DNA of 64,000 bases from Notospermus geniculatus. Its lineage: Eukaryota; Nemertea; Pilidiophora; Heteronemertea; Lineidae. Made by a program: the position numbers and the translations under genes. Of this stretch, positions 33,266 through 48,200 are shown piece after piece. The number at the start of each line of letters is the position of its first letter. The stretch's first letter is position 1. The notes beneath the pieces are model-generated. The model ran no database searches and was not told where the DNA came from. It saw only the letters and a list, made by a program, of their open reading frames with translations. The stretch covers positions 62,001 through 126,000 of the forward strand of contig NMRB01000852.1 in assembly GCA_002633025.1 (NCBI GenBank), given 5' to 3'.

Positions 33266-36200
33266 GTAAGTCTTCAAATCTTATTTCAATTTCTATTTCC
33301 GTATTGAGAAATGGACAAGAGACAGAAATAGTGTCATTTTTTACCCTCGTACATTTCAACGGTGAGGAAAATTCGTGCATTCCACTTGGATATACCCGTG
33401 CAATTTTCAATTTCTACCTTCGATTTCATTCCCACGCAAAGCAACGGACTCCTCCATAGTGTAATGTCATATTCCCGATTTTGTATAATTACCGAAATTC
33501 TTTTTCTCCGTTTGAAATAAGGGCGTCTAGGTGACTCATAAGTTGAAGTGACTCTTTTCGGGGCCACACTGTAGTAGGCCTATTTAGCCCCGACTGACGC
33601 AGGGCACTCAGCCCCTGTCATGATCAATGTTCCCTTTTCAGTCATAGCCGCGATATTATACCGAATATCTATTCTAATCCATATATTTGCGTCTATTTGA
33701 CTCGAATTTGACATAGCCCCCCCCCGCCNTTTTCGAGTCAATTCGACACCGGCCTAATCAAACAGTTTAAGTATGCTAGATCAGGTATCACATGATTTCT
33801 TCCTCTTCTTGGAGTACGCTACAGCCCTTATAAACTTTACCCTGTGTTTCGTTTATCGCAAATCTGCTGCAACTTCGGACTTCCAATGTCCACTAAGCAA
33901 TAAGCGGTTAATTGATTACTACTTTTCTTCTGAACCACCCTGTAGGCCTATAAGATATCATGATCATGAGATGCTACATGTATTTTAGGTAGGAACGCCA
34001 TCGTTCTGAACCAAATTGCCCTCTGGTGTAGGGTCTTAAAACCTTTTTCATACTCTTTGCGGTAAAGCCTACCTTTGAACAATCTAGACGGGCGGATCCA
34101 CGAATTCGGAAAAGAGGGGGCGCACTGTGCTAGAAACATTGAAATCTGCTGTGAATTTCAATGATTTGCTCAAAATTTCAGAATTTCACGGTCAATTTTA
34201 CAGATTTGTTGGCCAAAAGTGGATCCGCATCTGCTAGAACTGGTTCTTTAAAGCATTATCGCAACAAAATGTGCTTGTCAATGTCTTAGTATGAGAATCT
34301 CTGGAATATAGTCTTATCATTAAGTAAATTGAATTTATCATATCTCAATGACCTCATAATCTTCGTTGCACAATTTCTTTTGGCAATTTATAAGTACACA
34401 CAGTATACTAGTATTTCATGATTGCCAATGCGTAGATCAATGCGTCAGTTCACTAAAAATGAAAGTACTGAAGAATATCGAACACCTAAATTATTAGATC
34501 TGAAACACCTGAAAAACAAAGACACGTTGGTATAAACGTCTTGGCTGCCATCTCAGCCTCAGTAGTGTACACAGATACCCATCTTCCCCCAAAATACAGA
34601 TCTGGCCCAATAATCAGGAAACTTGTGTGTCTTGAAACCCTCAATGTACCCCTCTGTCACAAGTCAAATGAAGGGTCTTAGGATGTTCCACAAAACATGC
34701 CCCACTCCCACACAAGAATTATCATTTTATTCTTATGTTACATTTCTACGTCCGCCATGCATCAAACGGGCTGGAAACGTAAGGTATAAACCAGCACAAA
34801 CAATTGTTATCATTCATTGACTTGGCTTCATAATAGGGCTTTCGTTTAGGCCCAGCTTGCCTAAATAATACATTGAGGTGGGGACAAAAGAGGCAGCTAT
34901 TCTGAGAGTTGTTGGTTTATCCTTGGAGGAATCCTCCAAGGTTTATCCCTTCAATTTCAGCCCCTTCACGAAAATCGCTAAAAGCAGTTTTCAGCAGTTG
35001 TCAGTAGGCCTAGCTCATACAAGTCATGAGAAACGCTGATGTTTTCGCTGACACCTTTTTACTTTCATCGAAACCAGAAATCAAAGCTGGTGTTCTAAAA
35101 TCGATCAACGGCCCTTAGCCTGTTGTACCCAGCTAGAAATCAATGCTATTCGCAGAGATGACAGTAAGAATGTTATCTTCCTGTCATTGGGTTCATCAGT
35201 CCATCAAAACAATTGGGACCATCATGAATAACAAGTGTGTTTTCGTGGACTTTAGACTTGAAGTCAGCTGGTTGGCCCAAGTCGTTGTTGCGTATCTAAT
35301 GATGTAGGCGTCGAAACTAGGTCAATTAGTAATTGATAATTTATTGTGTATCATTTTTGATAAGTGGCTTGCGTACCATCAAATTTGACTCAATCATGAC
35401 CCTACCGCTTGTGTCATTAGTTTAAAAGATGATGGAATAAATGCAATGAAATGATAATCAGATAGTTAAAAGCCAATTACATGTAGCCATCAACTGGAAG
35501 CCATATTTCCATGATAGTGGCCCCTGATGAAAGAGTGGGCAAAAGCATTTAGGTGTCCATATCCAAATGGACTTTTACTTGGCGAATTCTCATCCCTCAT
35601 TTTACCATAAATGCATGCCCATCATAAGTATTGCATGAGAAACGCTCCTATCTGATCAAACCCTTTTCCTTTCTTTCAGTTCCGATTAATTTCGGACAAA
35701 GAAAGTGTTCAGCGAAATGTACAGGTAAGATGATTTTTTAAAATTTCACAAATAAAGTTCTGTCCGGTGTAATAGGAAGGGCATCCCCTGGAGAAATGTC
35801 CGAGAACAATGGTCCTATGGTATTCTTGGTGCAGCTTTGACCTTATCTGGCCCTGGCACCCCATGATGATACAAGCAATTCATGTTGTAGTCGACCAGTG
35901 CAATCATAGAAAAACACCCCAAATAGGGCAATGATAACCAGACGGGTACCGAAATGACGGCGAGCCAACCTTCCCAAAGTCGTGACATGTTATCGAACGA
36001 TCTGGTAGCCTCCGTACTCAGGTCAAAGTTGGTTTGGAATGAAAATATCATCATTGTAATGTTTACTATAAAACAACGATACTCAGAACCTGCAGTATGT
36101 TTTTCACCCGTCTCGTTTCGGACAGCGAAAGAGGCTGTTAATTTTCGTCAATTGAGGAATCTGAGTTGTGATCCTTGAGAAAATGGAGAAAGCTATGAAG

Positions 36201-39200
36201 CTGCAAATTGCAGCGATTATTCTGTACAGCACAACAAACAATCCCTACAATTTGCAAGTCCGTAGCTTTTTCCGTTTTCCCTAGGATCACAACTCAAGTG
36301 ACGAAAACGAACAGCCTCTTTCATGGAATGTGAGCTTATTTCATTGTCATAACAGGTTATTTTGGGACAAATCAGAGCTCACCGTTCCTATTTTGTGGGA
36401 TGGGGTTGAGACTGCCTTTAAAGCACCTCTCCAAAATGGAATTGGTACCCTCTAATACTTGTATGACTGGGGGTGTATCAATGACCCAGAAGACGACAAA
36501 TCACGTAACCCTCGAATGCTGGTTCCTAAAAAAAGTATCATCATCAACAACAAAAAACTGCTGCTGAATCATGTCCTCATTCTATTTCTATCCAAACAAT
36601 CACTGACGCAANAAACGTCTTGGCTGCCATCTCAGCCTCAGTAGTACACAGATACCTATCTTCCCGAAAAATGTGGCCCAACCCTCAAATGTACTCCCTC
36701 TGTCACAAGTTAAATGAAGGTTCTTAGGATGTTCCACAAAACATGTCCCACACAAGAATTATCATTTTATTCTTGTTACATTACATGCATCAGAGGGGCT
36801 GGAAACGTTAGGTAAACCAGCACAAATTGTTATCATTCATTGACATGGCTTCATAAGAGGGCTTTCGTTTAGGCCCAGCTTGCCTAAACAATACATTGAG
36901 GTGGGGAATAAAGACGCAGCTCAGTTGCTGGTTTATCCCTTCAATTTCAGCCCCTTCACGAAAATCGCTAAAAGCAGTTTTCAGCAGTTGTCAGTAGCTC
37001 AATACAAGTCATGAGAGTTGACGCTGCTGACACCTTTTTACTTTCATCGAAACCAGAAGTCAAAGCTGGTGTTCTAAAATCGATCAACGGTCCTTAGCCT
37101 GTTGTACCCAGCTAGAAATCAATGCTATTTTCAGAGATGACAGTAAGAATGTTATCTTCCTGTCATTGGGTTCATCAGTCCATCAAAACAAGACCATCAT
37201 GAATAACAAGTGTGTTTTCGTGGACTTTAGACTTGAAGTCAGCTGGTTGGCCCAAGTCGTTGTTGCGTATCTAATGATGTAGGCGTCGAAACTAGGTCAA
37301 TTAGTAATTGAAAATTTATTGTGTATCATTTTTGATAAGTGGCTTGCGTACCATCAAATTTGACTTCATCATGACCCTACCGCTTGTGTCATTAGTTTAA
37401 AGATGATGGAATAAATGCAATGAAATGATAATCAGATAGTTGAAGCCAATTACATGTAGCCATCAACTGGAAGCCATATTTCCATGATAGTGGCGCCTGA
37501 TGAAAGAGTGGGCAAAAGCATTTAGGTGTCCATATCCAAATGGACTTTTACTTGGCGAATTCTCATCCCTCATTTTACCATAAATGCATGCCCATCATAA
37601 GTATTGCATGAGAAACGCTCCTATCTGATCAAACCCTTTTCCTTTCTTTCAGTTCCGATTAATTTCGGACAAAGAAAGTGTTCAGCGAAATGTACAGGTA
37701 AGATGATTTTTTAAAATTTCACAAATAAAGTTCTGTCCGGAGTAATAGGAAGGGCATCCCCTGGAGAAATGTCCGAGAACAATGGTCCTATGGTATTCTT
37801 GGTGCAGCTTTGACCTTATCTGGCCCTGGCACCCCATGATGATACTATTGTATGAAGCAATTCATGTTGTAGTCGACCAGTGCAATCATAGAAAAACACC
37901 CCAAATAGGGCAATGATAACCAGACGGGTACCGAAATGACGGCGCGCCAACCTTCCCAAAGTCGTGAAATGTTATCGAACGATCTGGTAGCCTCCGTACT
38001 CCAGGTCAAAGTTGGTTTGGAATGAAAATATCATCATTGTAATGTTTACTATAAAACAACGATACTCAGAACCTGCAGTTGTTTTTCGCCCGTCTCGTTT
38101 CGGACAGCGAAAGGGGCTGTTCATTTTCGTCAATTGTGGAATCTGAGTTGTGATTCTTGAGAAAATGGAAAAAGCTATGAAGCTGCAAATTGCAGCGATT
38201 ATTCTGTACAGCACAACAAATAATCCCTGCAATTTGCAAGTGCATAGCTTTTTCCATTTTCCCTAGGATCACAACTCAGATTCCTCAAGTGACGAAAACT
38301 AACAGCCTCTTTCATGGAATATGAGCTTATTTCATTGTCATAACAGGTTATTTTGGGACAAATCAGAGCTCACCGTTCGTATAAAGTGTGTCATTATGTG
38401 GGATGGGGTTGAAGCTGCCTTTAAAGCACCTCTCCAAAATGGAATTGGTACTCCTTACTTGTATGACTGGGGGCCGGTGTATTAATGACCCAGAAGACGA
38501 CAAATCACGTAACCCTCGAATGCTGGTTACGCATCATCATCAACAAAAAGCTGCTGCTGAAACATGTCCTCATTCTACTTCTATCCAAAACGATCACTGA
38601 CGCAACCTCTATTGTCAATTTCAGGAAGCGACAAATTCAAATACACACCGGGAACAACGTACTCGTACAACTATGACGGAACCGTGACGACCAAGATAAA
38701 TGGAGCCATGGAGGAGGGCTCCGGACTTCACATGACGGCGGCGGCTGATATTGAGGTCATGGACAAGTGTAACTTAGTCCTGAAGGTAGGTCCGACCCGG
38801 TCTTTGTCTTCGAACATCCATTAAATCACGGCAGAGAGATCGTCTGGTCCGACTCGAAGGGCACAGTTAGCCTAATCTTGATAGGCGTCCACTTGCATCA
38901 GCAATCTCCCGAACCGCCCTACTGTACGCGGTGCTTTGAGCAAAGAAGCCAATGCCAATGGGTAGCCGGATGAAAATTTCCAGGAACTGTAGTAAAACAA
39001 TGTCTCTGATATTGTCAATGGGCATTTTATCAGGACACCCTGTATAGTCAAGAGGCGCGTGCCAACTGTCAATTAGCCTACAACCAACTATCTATTATAA
39101 ATTAGCCCTTTGATACCGAAGCAAATTCCGACTGGTGTTACTTAATAAAGCAGCCAGCTAGGTTCCCCTTTAACACCTGGGTAGGGTCAGGCAATTGAGG

Positions 39201-42200
39201 TAAAGAGACTTGGCCAAAGTCTCACGTGGTGTGGAGATCGAACCCGGGACCTTCTGACCGCTTGTCAGAGACCGAGCCACTACACCACAGCGGCTCTTCG
39301 TACCAAATGGCTTTCATTCAAATCACACTTACAATTCGTGATCATTGCACAATATCCATTGAACATTGACCCTTGTTCCGTGTTATCTCTTGAGCTACCT
39401 CGTTCAAGGTACTCAGTCAGTATGTCAGTACCACAGCACTCTCAACAATCGTGGTCCATCTCAATCAGATCTAGAGGCCTCGTTATGACACAATAGCTGG
39501 ACTTTGCCGTCATATTCATCAGTTGAAGCTAAACTGAGGACAGGTCAAAAGTTTCCTATCAATTTGTTGCCTGCTCTCACCTTCTGAACTTATCTTTGAT
39601 AGGTCACAAGTGGAACGCTGTTGTCTTATAAAATTTTGAAGAAATATAATAGCTGAATTACTTGATACGAAATATGCAAGTGTCCGATACTAAAAATACA
39701 AATTGTATCAGCTGTTGAAGTTGATTGAAAGTTGTATGACTTGTTGCAGCTTTTGAATATCTGTCGCCCCTTTGACTTGGCAAAACGGTACCTCGGCACA
39801 CCAACACATCCAATCCTTGTTCCATCAACTGACATCTCTCTCTCTCCAGCTCCGAAATGTCCGCCTGGAAGACAACAAACGTACCGCACTCCCTGGTAGC
39901 GCCAGATTTGGGCGATCATTGGAGGAGAATGCCCTGCATTTCTCATTCCAAGATGGCCGCATCGAAGAGTTGTGCACCGTGGACGAAGCGAAGTGGGCAT
40001 TGAACATCAAACGTGGTGTCCTGTCAGCCTTCCAGAACAGTATGGACGACCTGAAGACCGAAACCGTCAAGAAAGAGGTAGGCGACAATTCTGTTCCTCT
40101 TATCCCGACACAACGTCCAACTTTCACAGACAACTTACAAAAACAGATCCTACCAACTGCTCCCTCAATCTTCAATGACTGTTTCGTCATTATTAACGGA
40201 TCCAATCTTCATGTTTTAGATCGATGTTGCCGGAGAGTGTGATGCTGAGTATAAACTCGGCGAATCTGCCTGGAGAAGCTTCAGTGTCGTCAAGACGAAG
40301 AACCTGATGGGCTGCACAAAGCGCCAGGCAGCCAAGACGGCCTTCCAGGCCACACCCTACACGTCAGACTCCGGCATCCAGTCATTGCCACTGACGAAAG
40401 GCACCCACAAATGCCAGCACGACATCCACAACAACGGATACCTGCTGAAGTCGGACTGTCAGGAGGAGCACATCTTCCGACCCTTCTCCAAGGGATCAAA
40501 TGGTGCCACCACCAGCGTCAGCCACCGCTTGGAGTTCATGGGAGAGTCAACAGGAATTTCATCGTCTCCACTTGGTTAGTATGAAGTACTGATTCCATTT
40601 GTTCCACAGTCAATGAACTTTGCATGGGCCTTCTGCGTCTCCCAGGTTGTATCATTTTAATGCCACTGCCGCAATGTTGAGCATTCCCTATCAATTTCAT
40701 CCCTTTCAGGAGCTAACCACCGCCGCACCGATCTCCTCTACGAGCACGAACCCGAGCCAGAAAAGAATGGCCGTGACCTTACCGCATCCATGGACAGCCT
40801 TAAGGCCATCTGTGAAGAGATGAAGCGCGACGTCAGGCCAACCACACCACAGCTTTTCTCTGAGCTTGTATACAGGCTGAAGGAACTGGATGCCAGGTCC
40901 CTCAGCAAGCTCTACCGATATGTCAATAACAACGGAGTGTGCAGAGACAACCACGAAGTTGCCAAGTATGTATGACCGTAAAGAGGCCTTACTTTTTCAG
41001 CTGATTGTATAGACCTCGTTTCGTGGTCATCTGCAACAACTCATCCTACAGGAAAATTAGAAAGACGCTTCATGGGCTTGCAAGAAAATGCAGTTTCTGA
41101 AGCGGCGGCCTTTGTCTTCCCGATGATAACCTATACCTATTGGCAAAGGAGCCTTGGGGCGTCCATATGAAATGGATTTCTGCTTGACACACCATTCACG
41201 GTGACAACACTTTCCTCATTTTCAGGAAATTCTTCATGGATGCCATCCCAATGGTCGGCACAACTGCTTCCGTCTCTCTGATCGGTGACCTAGTCAGCCA
41301 GCGCACCATCCAGGGTCCTGATGCCGAGATGTGGCTCTCATCTCTCGCCTTCATTCAGCAGCCGACCCAACAGATGTTGACCGCAGTCAAGGTACGACTT
41401 AGCCTATAGACTACGTTTAGTTTGTATTTTGGATCTGTGAGGGTGTTTTCTTTCATGCAAGATCCGTTTTGTTAAAACTGCATTTAGATGAATTCACGGA
41501 GGTAAAACTTACAGATCGTTGAAGTTCAATGCAAACATATGAGATAATTTTGAATGACTTGGCAAGATAAGGAAACATCCCGAAAGTTGTTGACAACTTC
41601 CCACCCATGTGAGTCAAAGTGCAATGGTGTATATCTTTCTAAGCGCTCCCATGCCAAATTAGGGTGGAGATGGAATCACATTGAAAGGTCAAGATGGGGA
41701 CCGGTTGAGAGAGAGGGTGCAGAGTCCTTGGCGACAATCCAATATGTCAATTTTCAAATGTTTTACAATCCTAAATGACTTAAGTTTGACCCTAAATCTT
41801 AATGTTATTGCCAAATCCTAAAACAGAGGTCAAATCCTTTGGTCATCAGCCCAGTAATACCATGACCGGATGCAACAGACTTGAACATAACACTATTTAC
41901 ATGAATTTTTTTTCTCCAGATTCTCCTGGAGTCCGTCACAGCCACCAAGACCACCTTCCTCGCAGGATCCGCTCTCGTCAACAGCTACTGCAAGGACAAG
42001 CCATCATGTGCCAGAGATCCAACCGTCCAGCGCATCGCCTCGGTTCTCGAAGGCAAACTCAACTACAACTGCCGAGTCCGCGGTGACCGGGACAAGGACA
42101 GGATCATGATGACCTTGAAGGCCCTTGGCAACATGGGCAACGCCCCACGAGCTACCGATGCCATCATCAGGTGCATGATGGAAAGTACCAACGCCATCGA

Positions 42201-45200
42201 GATCAGACTGGCCGCCATCGATGCTCTGAGGAGACAGCCATGCGACATTGACGTAAGTTCAATCCGGTTTCATCTTTCTTACCAGTTAGAAAACTGAGTC
42301 TCGTAATTTGTCTTTAGTTGTAGTCTGTCGAATCCCCCAAACGAAATGTCTGCAAGTTCCAAAATGAAATTTCTAACTCTTCCAGCGTTCACGAGTTTTG
42401 ACCGTCTTCGCCGACGCCAACGAAGATGCTGAGATCCGAATTGCTGCCTACCTGGCCACCATGCAGTGCCCAACCCCTGAAGTTGTTGACACCGTCACCC
42501 ACGTTCTCAATAACGAGAAGGTGAACCAGGTCGGATCATTTGTCTGGACCCACATCACCAACTTGAGGGAGTCATCTTGCCCACTGAAACAGGACCTCCG
42601 CAAGCTTCTCCAGAACAAGTACCTACAGAAGGAATTTGACCTTGACTCCAGGAAATACTCGCGCAACTTTGAGGGATCCTTCTTCTCAGAATGGATGAAC
42701 TCCGGTGCCAATATTGACGGAAACCTCGTCTGGTCACAGAAGAGCTTCGTTCCCCGGTCTGCCATGCTGAACCTCACTGTTGACTTGTTCGGTCAGTCCG
42801 TCAACCTTCTTGAGGTCGGCGGCCGTGTGGAAGGCATGGAGCACATGTTGAAGACGTACTTCGGAGACAACGGCTACTTCCCAGATACCTCCATCGGTAA
42901 AATGCTGAAGAGGCAAAAGAGATCTGCCTTTGATGACAAAATCAACCGCATCGAAAATGAGTTCAACAGCAAATTCAACAACGACTTGAAGGGCTCCATG
43001 TACTTCAGAATCTTCGGACACGAGCTCAGCTATTTCGACTTTGCTGGTCTCTCTGGTAAGAGCGATTTCAACGTCCTCGAACTGCTGATCAAGCTTGCCA
43101 GTAACCACAGGATCAACTACAGCAAGAGCGTGATGTTCCTCGACACCACCGTGACCATCCCCACCATCCTTGGTATGCCTCTGAAGCTCTCCATCAATGG
43201 AACGGCCACAGTCAACATTCAGATCCAGGGTAAGATGGACATCCGCAAGGCATTTACTTCACCGAGAAGCATGGACATCACCGGATCTATCAAACCAAGG
43301 TAATTATCTCCATCGAAGTTTTGATGTGACTTATTCGAATTTGCATTTGCTTTTTCCATATCACCACATACCACCAACCTTTCATTAACACCCTTTAACT
43401 TTTGCCGCATTGTCTTCTCCAGCGGTGCTGTCGCAATCTCAAGCCTCATGAGCATTGATGCCTTTGTTGCCCGCACTGGATTGAAGATGGTTACCACCCT
43501 CCACTCAAGCACTGAAATAGACGGGTCCATCAAGATAGAAGATGGTGAAGTGTTTATCACCAAGATCAACATGCCACATGACAGGATGGAAATTCTCAAC
43601 GCCGAGTAAGTACTCATGTTTGTCAGTTATTTTTTGGAAGATTCACAGTGCTTCTGAAGTAGGCTATTTGTTCCTCGGATTTACAACGGTCGTATCACAA
43701 AGTGCATTTTATTTGTTACAGGAACAAACTCTACCTCGTCAACACAGATAAGGAAGTTGAGCAGACCATGCCAAAAAAGCCTTTTCACGGCAGCAGGTGG
43801 ATCAACAGCCAGTTCCTCACCGAACTCTTCGGATGGGAACTTATTCGCTTTGTAAAACACCCCGCCTTTGATCCCAAGGATACTGTCTTCGTTCCTCTCA
43901 TGGGACCCTCATCAATCAGCCTGATACTCAAGAAAAGGGATACCCTCACTAGCTATGACTTCGAAGCTCGCCTCCAGAACCGAAAGCATCGCAAGAACGG
44001 CGAGATGACCATGACCCACATCTTCCGTCTTGCTTTCAACACCCCTGGGTCAAAGATCAACCGCGAGATGTCAGTTGACTTCCTCCTAGACCGTGGAGCA
44101 CACAAGATGAACTTCAACCTGATCTCACCTTGGACCAAGGTCAACCTTAATGGTGAGTAACTTCTTAAACTATCACCTTCAGCGAAGAGGTTGCTTATGG
44201 TTCACATCCCACAGCCACATGTTTCTTCACGTTAATCTCATTAATTATGACCATTTTCCAGGCGAGCTCACCAACACTGAGGAATCTAAGCAGGCCAATC
44301 TCCGCCTCAAGCTGAATGATAAGGATGAGTACGCCTTCCTCTCCCAGCTGACTACCATGGCAAAGGATGGGCGCACCAGCTTCAGCCCCAACATTGAGAT
44401 CAGAATGCCAAAGCGACGCCCAGTCGTCGTCAGTGGTTTGCTTGACTACACAACAGGCAGGAAAGTTGATGTCAATCTCATTATGGAGAACCTCTTCACC
44501 ACTCCAGTTACACTGAAGGGTAGGTGTAGGATGCAGAGAGTTAACTTTATTGAGGGACAGTCAAGTGGAGAAATAAACGGACTGGAGAAGTAGTAATTCA
44601 GGAAGATACACTGCTAACTGGCGGGCCAACTGGACCCCTTCTCTCAGCATTGCCTTTCAGGATTGTTTAATTCTTTTCTTCTATATGTATTTAAATGTTT
44701 TAATGTTTTATGTAAAGCGCCTTAGAGCCTTTAGGAATAAGGCGCTGTATAAATTTTGTATAATAATAATAATAATAAAAGCGGATGCATCTGATACTTA
44801 CTCTCACAATCTCTTTGCAAACTTTCAGGTGGAATTGAGAAGGATGTCCGAGGCACCAAGACAAGGTACAACACCAACATTGACGTCAAATCCCACTACC
44901 TTGACACCAAAGTCTCAGGATATCTGGACAGCAAGCCATCCATGCACAAGTCACGAATGACCGTTGACTACAGGATGATGCAAGGTGCCCGTCACCGCCT
45001 GTCTCTCAACTACAAGATCAGGAATGTTGAGACAGTCAGCATGAGGAAGATAAGCGTTGATACGTAAGTTATCATTTTAATCTCCAATACGCTTGACGAG
45101 TTGAGCTCTATCTCCTTTGTACAAGTGATGACGATTACTTCAAACCTATCCAACGTATACAGATTTGGTTTCCTCTATGTCGACAATATTCTATGTCATG

Positions 45201-48200
45201 GACTAATCTCAAACTGATGGAGATTAAGAAGAGTTTCCCATGTGTTTTTTGCAGGTGTCTTAGTGAATTTTTTCCCATTTTTCAGCGCTGTTCAGACCAC
45301 CCAATGGCCAGAATACAACTTCGAACTCAGTACTGATGTGCAGAAGACAAGTCGCCATGCCGAGACGTCCCTCTCCCTTCGCTATGGTGCCGATGACAAC
45401 AACCCATACAAGAGGATTGCAGCAGCAGCCATTGTCAACTATGACATCAATGGGGAGAAGGTCAAGGCTGATGGCACCGCCAAGCTGAACTTCCCAGCCA
45501 AGAATATCGATTTCAACATGAAGGTGAACCATAACCACGACACCAGGGCCATCGAGACCAAGGTTTCCGCTGAGTTCCAGCCAGGAAAGAGAGTTAACGT
45601 GGAAATGAACCTCAGAAACCTCGGCTCCAGGTTGATGAAGATGACAGGAGACATAACTCTTGAACTCCCATCCCGTGTTCTCAGTATGTCACACCAAATC
45701 GAAGAACGCCAGACACGTGAGTACCACCACAATATGATCTTACAGTGGCAGAGGGGCAGGCAAATCCAGACGACCAGCATGTACAAGGTCCAGGACAAGA
45801 CATACACCATCACCAGCAGCATCCAGCTTCCTGAGAGGCCACCAATTAACATCAATGCGTACTCCACTCTTGATCCCAAGAACTTTGTTGGCTCCATGCA
45901 GGTGACCTACGAGAGAAAAACCTACGGACTTGATTTGGGCTACAAATTCAACCAGGCTGTTGATCAGTTGCTGGTTGAGGGCCGATTCGATGCCAGGCAT
46001 CCAATTAGACGAGTCACTGCCTATGGTTTAGTCAAGCGTGCATCCGATGATTTCAACACTAAGGTGAACATCAAGTGGGATGCAGATCGTGACGAAACCA
46101 AGGTAGTCAATGTTGAGGGCGAGTACAAGCTCGAACCTCTTTACGACGGTCGACGCCACTCTGGTAAATTCCTCATCAGCTATCCAGGACGTGAAGCCAG
46201 CTTGACCATGAATGTTCTCAGTGCCCACGGAAAGTACCAGTCGAATGCTGAAGTCCAGTGGGAGGTTGGCAAGAAGATCGCCCTGGAAACCACCTTCATT
46301 AACGGCCACAAGTCCTTCAATGCAAAGATGATGTTCACCTCTCCATTCCGCTATTTTGAGACGATTGGAGCAGCCATTGTCCACAACCGCCACCACAGTG
46401 ACATCACCACCAACGCTGAAGTGACCTGGGCAGTTCAGAAGACGATTAAGATCGAAACCACCATCAAGCCAAGAAGTCACTGGAACTTCGAAGCAACTGG
46501 ATCCATCGCTACTCCATTCTCTGGATACAGAATGATGACAGTGAACACCCAGTATGCCCTTGGTGGCGACAGCTTCTCTGGTGCCCTGGAGGGGGTGCTT
46601 GAGGGCAAGAAGGTCGGGATGACCATGTCTGGCAGCATGCGCAACGGCGTCAGTGGTAACATGAAGATGGACTTGCCTTTGATGTCACACCCAATTAGTG
46701 CCAAGTTCAGCCATAGGAATACCGGAGGGCTTTACGACACATCCGCAGAGCTGGCCTGGTCACTGAAGAAGATCAGCGCTGTTCTGAAGATAAAACCAGT
46801 GAGCTGGCTCGACATGGAATTCACCCTTGGTATCAACACACCATTCCAGAAATTCCCCACCATGGTCATTCAGGGTATTCATAAACTCAGTCAAGATGGC
46901 CTCCAAACTAAGGTTTTCGGTCAGTATGACTCCAAGAAGATTGGCCTTGAGATTTCAGGGAAGAACCTTGTCACATCCAGCAGCAGGAGCATCGAGGGAG
47001 TCGTCCACATGAACAGTCCTTTCCAGGGTTATGAAGATATGTCTGTCACCTTGAAACACAGCGACGATGGCCACAGATTCAGCAGTGCTGCTGATGCCAC
47101 CTGGGATGACAAGAAAATCGGAGCTACTCTGTACATGACCAACTCCATGCGTGGATGGACCGTTCAGAGTACTGGTAGACTTCACGTCGTCACTCCGTTC
47201 ACTGGTTATGAACGCAACTTCTACAACTGGCGCCACAACAATGATCACCATGGTATCACCTCCTCACATTCCTTGACCATCCGTGGAATGAGGTACACTA
47301 TGACAGTGGGTGGAAAGAACCAGGTGACCCGGTCAGGGCGCAACCTCGAGGGTAAACTGAACATCCAGACACCACATGAGATGGCGAGGGACCTAAGTGC
47401 TGAGATGACCTTCGTCCTCGCTCCTTCCAGCTTTAAGACTAGCGTCCTCTTCGGCAAGACAGATGCAGAGAAGATTGAGCTCGGCCTTGAAGGAAGCTTC
47501 GACTCGCGTCGAAAATTCATGGGTAGCGCCACCCTTGATCTTTCTGCAGTTTTGTCGCTGGTGCCTGCACCACTGAAGGCTACGGTCAGGGGGCAGATGA
47601 ACTCCATGCCGTACACAGGTCATGTTGAAGCTGTGTGGGCAAAGGAAAAAATCTCTCTTGATTTCTCCACGTCTCCAATCAGCTGGAGGCAGTTTGAGGC
47701 AAGCGTGAACATGAAGACACCATTCTCCCTGCTAAAAACCGTCGGTCTGAAGGCAACTAGTACCATCAACAACAACGACTTGACTACGATCATCATCAGC
47801 AACTTTAACGACAAGAAGGTTGAAATGCACATTCGAGGCAGTAACAGGGGCAACAATGACATGATTGATTTTACTGGAAGCATCAAGTTGATCAACCCCT
47901 TCACCAGTGATGTAGCCCTTGGAATGAAGTTCATGAAGCAGGCCAGCAGACTTGCTACTACCATATCTGGCAGCTACGATACCTACAGAACAGAGGCTGG
48001 ATTTGATGTGCAGTATGATCTCAGCACTGGCTTCAAGACAAAGGGTAATGCCGGTCTTGTCCTCCCAATCTTCGGCGAACAAAAGATGGCCTACGCTTGG
48101 GACTTGAACACCGACCTGAAGACAACCTTCAATAGCCAGAACACATACTCATGGAATGCCTGGTCATTCGTCGCAAACGCCGACCTCGTCATCACCACAG

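Larger units (their letters stand above)
34534..36611. repeat. Tandem duplication copy A (2,078 bp) including exon 2
   Basis: It begins AAACGTCTTGGCTGCC and ends CACTGACGCAA, and aligns along its length with 36613-38605. The differences are small indels and substitutions in non-coding sequence; the 45-nt exon at 35680-35724 is identical in both. The copy ends exactly at the N at 36612. Confidence 0.9.
36613..38605. repeat. Tandem duplication copy B (1,993 bp) including exon 2
   Basis: Homologous to 34534-36611 from end to end. It leads directly into exon 3 (38625), whereas copy A stops at the gap. Copy B is therefore the one physically continuous with the downstream gene, and copy A with exon 1. 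Confidence 0.9.

Noticed and set aside
39225-39300. A functional tRNA gene on the minus strand
   Set aside because: A and B boxes are present, but the sequence continues as a SINE body and no complete acceptor stem or anticodon arm can be paired.
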